From: Gammaproteobacteria bacterium | Lineage (GTDB): Bacteria; Pseudomonadota; Gammaproteobacteria; Steroidobacterales; UBA11654 | Assembly: GCA_012965065.1 (NCBI GenBank) | Contig: DTSX01000073.1 | Location: 1 to 8,253, forward strand | Reading direction: 5' to 3' | Length of the DNA stretch: 8,253 bases | Part shown: positions 6,517 to 8,253 of the stretch, one piece after another | Layout: the number at the start of each line of letters is the position of its first letter | Position numbering within the stretch: the first letter of the stretch is position 1 | Program-made: the position numbers and the translations under genes | The notes under the pieces: model-generated | What the model saw: only the letters and a program-made list of their open reading frames with translations | Databases searched by the model: none | What the model was told of the DNA's origin: nothing

Positions 6517-8253
6517 TTATAAAGGATACAAAAGAGGTAAAACGATAGACAATGTTAGCCACATAATCACAGCCAAGGGCAGTCCAACCCTGACGAAATC
6601 AGAAAAACGATAATCGCCTGCACCCATAATTAGCAAGTTCGTTTGATACCCTATGGGTGTTACAAAACTCATGTTTGCTCCAAAAAGAACTGCCAAAACA
6701 AACGGTTCAACCGGTGCACCCAACTGCTGAGCAATGCTAATTGCAATGGGTGTCCCAATAACCGCCGCAGCGTTGTTAGAAACAATATTGGTGATAATTG
6801 CCATGATGAGCATTAATGCACTGATTACAACCGGTGTAGGCAGCGATTGGGTGACAAAAACAAAGAGATGTGCCAAATAATCTGAGCCCCCTGTAACTTC
6901 AAGGGCATTTCCCAGACACAGACTGGCCACGATCAGCATAATGATGGGAATATTCATGGCATCGCCAACATCACTCCACTTTAGAGACTGGGTTACCAAC
7001 ATTGCTGCCAACCCAATGAGAGCACTGATAGAAATGGGCATTAATCCGGTGCCAGCTGCAACCACAACCGCCAACATAATGTACAAAGGCAAAGAAGTTT
7101 TGCTTTGGGTTACATGGAGTGTGGATCCATCGATAATCAGTAAATTAGCATTGGTCCTGAGGTTGTCTATAGCGTTCTCAGTTCCTTGGACCAAAAGCAC
7201 GTCTCCAACATTGAGTTTCTTTGATGTTATGTCACCAACAACTTCTGAGCCTGTGCGACTGCGGTGTATTGCCAATGGAAGCAAATTAAAACGTTGGCTG
7301 AACTTCTGAGTATTCAGCGTTTGCTGATCTAGCAATGAACCGGAACCGATAACAACTTCAGCAAGGTGAGTGTTGTCGCTTTTTTGATCGGGTGCATCTT
7401 CCGTTGTTAAATCCGCACCTCGATGGAGTGTCACTCCTAATAATTTTTCATATTCTTTGAGTTTCTCAATGGTATCTTTGATATAAATTTGATCCCCCGC
7501 CTCGAGAACAACAGTTGGTATTTTTGCAACAAAAAGGCTTTCAGAGCGTTTTATTTTTTGGATTTGAAAGTCATCTCCTGCCTTGATCATTAATTCTGCG
7601 AGTGTCTTTCCATGGGGATAACTGTCTTGATTTACATACAGAATTGCCTCAAAAATACGGGTTACGTTTTGGTTCTCTCGTGGTTGTCGATCAGACAAAT
7701 ACCGAGGTGCAATCAACCACAAATAAACCATGCCGACGCTACCTGCAATGACTGCCGGAACAACGAAATCAAACAATTGGATTTCCTGTAAACCCATGTC
7801 ACGGGAAATACCCACAACCAATAAATTTGTGGACGTGCCAATGGTTGTGGACATCCCTCCAAGAAGCGTTGCCATTCCCATGGGCATTAGAATTTTTGAT
7901 GAGCTGACATTGGCTTTGTGTGCAACCGCGATTAGGGCAGGTATCAAAATGACCACTATCGGCGTGTTGTTAATGAAAGCACTAAAAAATGCGCCAAAGA
8001 ACAGCACGCCAAGAAATGAGATCTTCGGGTGTTTAGTCCACGACGTAGATAAAAAACCTATAAGCGGCTGCAATGAACCACTGATTTCAATCGCTTTGCC
8101 TATCGCCAACAACGCACAAATGGTAACCAGTGCTTCATGGCCGAAACTGGACACAAAAAAATAAGCGGGCTCGATGGGGATGCCATTGACATCGTAAGGA
8201 AAAAAATAGAACAGAGAAATCATTGCAACCAATATGCCGAGCCCCGTTGTTTC
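6517..8253 (-). CDS. SLC13/DASS-type anion permease with two TrkA-C (RCK-C) domains, 5' end beyond window
   Basis: This is a multi-pass inner-membrane transporter of the divalent anion:Na+ symporter (SLC13) type; substrates in the family include sulfate and dicarboxylates, and this one's is unknown. The frame is open to the right edge; the first start codon inside is a TTG at 8232 (used for numbering), but seven open codons precede it and the family normally has more sequence here, so the true start is probably outside. The N-terminal membrane half (to ~175) holds NNTPIVVILIP (88-98) and GGMSTTIGTSTN (125-136). A cytoplasmic part (~180-375) contains two TrkA-C-like units: one at ~195-268 ending in LEAGDQIYIKD, one at ~290-368 with LNVGDVLLVQG. 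The second membrane half holds NIVSNNAAAVIGTP (482-495) and FVTPIGYQTN (523-532). The TAA stop is 52 nt before trpL, with no convincing terminator between. A functional link to tryptophan synthesis is not shown. Confidence 0.9.
   Translation of the reverse strand, partial: ETTGLGILVAMISLFYFFPYDVNGIPIEPAYFFVSSFGHEALVTICALLAIGKAIEISGSLQPLIGFLSTSWTKHPKISFLGVLFFGAFFSAFINNTPIVVILIPALIAVAHKANVSSSKILMPMGMATLLGGMSTTIGTSTNLLVVGISRDMGLQEIQLFDFVVPAVIAGSVGMVYLWLIAPRYLSDRQPRENQNVTRIFEAILYVNQDSYPHGKTLAELMIKAGDDFQIQKIKRSESLFVAKIPTVVLEAGDQIYIKDTIEKLKEYEKLLGVTLHRGADLTTEDAPDQKSDNTHLAEVVIGSGSLLDQQTLNTQKFSQRFNLLPLAIHRSRTGSEVVGDITSKKLNVGDVLLVQGTENAIDNLRTNANLLIIDGSTLHVTQSKTSLPLYIMLAVVVAAGTGLMPISISALIGLAAMLVTQSLKWSDVGDAMNIPIIMLIVASLCLGNALEVTGGSDYLAHLFVFVTQSLPTPVVISALMLIMAIITNIVSNNAAAVIGTPIAISIAQQLGAPVEPFVLAVLFGANMSFVTPIGYQTNLLIMGAGDYRFSDFVRVGLPLAVIMWLTLSIVLPLLYPL

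Noticed and set aside
6502..6517. AAGCA/TGCTT hairpin at the end of the permease gene, considered as its terminator
   Set aside because: Only five pairs, not GC-rich, and no T-tract follows on the minus strand; it also overlaps the -35 element.

Overview
The window is almost entirely one minus-strand tryptophan biosynthesis operon, read from right to left, with a membrane transporter gene on the same strand upstream of it. The order of transcription is: SLC13-type permease (5' end beyond the right edge), trp promoter, leader peptide trpL, transcription attenuator, then trpE, trpG, trpD, trpC, trpF, trpB and trpA (3' end beyond the left edge).

Together the seven structural genes cover every step from chorismate to tryptophan. 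TrpE and TrpG make anthranilate, TrpD adds phosphoribose, TrpF isomerises the product, TrpC closes the indole ring, and TrpA with TrpB convert indoleglycerol phosphate plus serine to tryptophan. The genes are packed tightly. The trpE/trpG, trpC/trpF and trpF/trpB junctions overlap, trpB-trpA has a 5-nt gap, trpG-trpD 13 nt and trpD-trpC 24 nt, so translational coupling and a single transcript are likely. All catalytic motifs I could check are present and no frame is broken. TrpF has the most divergent motifs.

The best-supported regulatory signal lies between the permease and trpE. It holds a 15-residue leader peptide with tandem Trp codons (MSKLLLKLNGWWTLL), a pause hairpin containing those codons, a mutually exclusive 9-bp antiterminator, and an intrinsic terminator with seven U residues. 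This is a textbook ribosome-mediated trp attenuator. The best promoter (TTGACG-17 bp-GATACT) lies just upstream and overlaps an 8-bp direct repeat. It would start transcription only a few bases before the leader ATG, so the leader peptide may be read from a nearly leaderless mRNA.

The organism is probably a proteobacterium, most likely a gammaproteobacterium outside the enteric group. Leader-peptide attenuation with a WW codon pair is typical of proteobacteria, and the composition looks moderate in GC. Unlike enteric operons, trpC and trpF, and trpG and trpD, are separate genes. The genus cannot be named from the sequence alone. I see no mobile element, CRISPR array, tRNA or rRNA, and no sign of a novel multi-gene system. 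The points of real interest are the attenuator, the promoter repeat and the divergent TrpF motifs.
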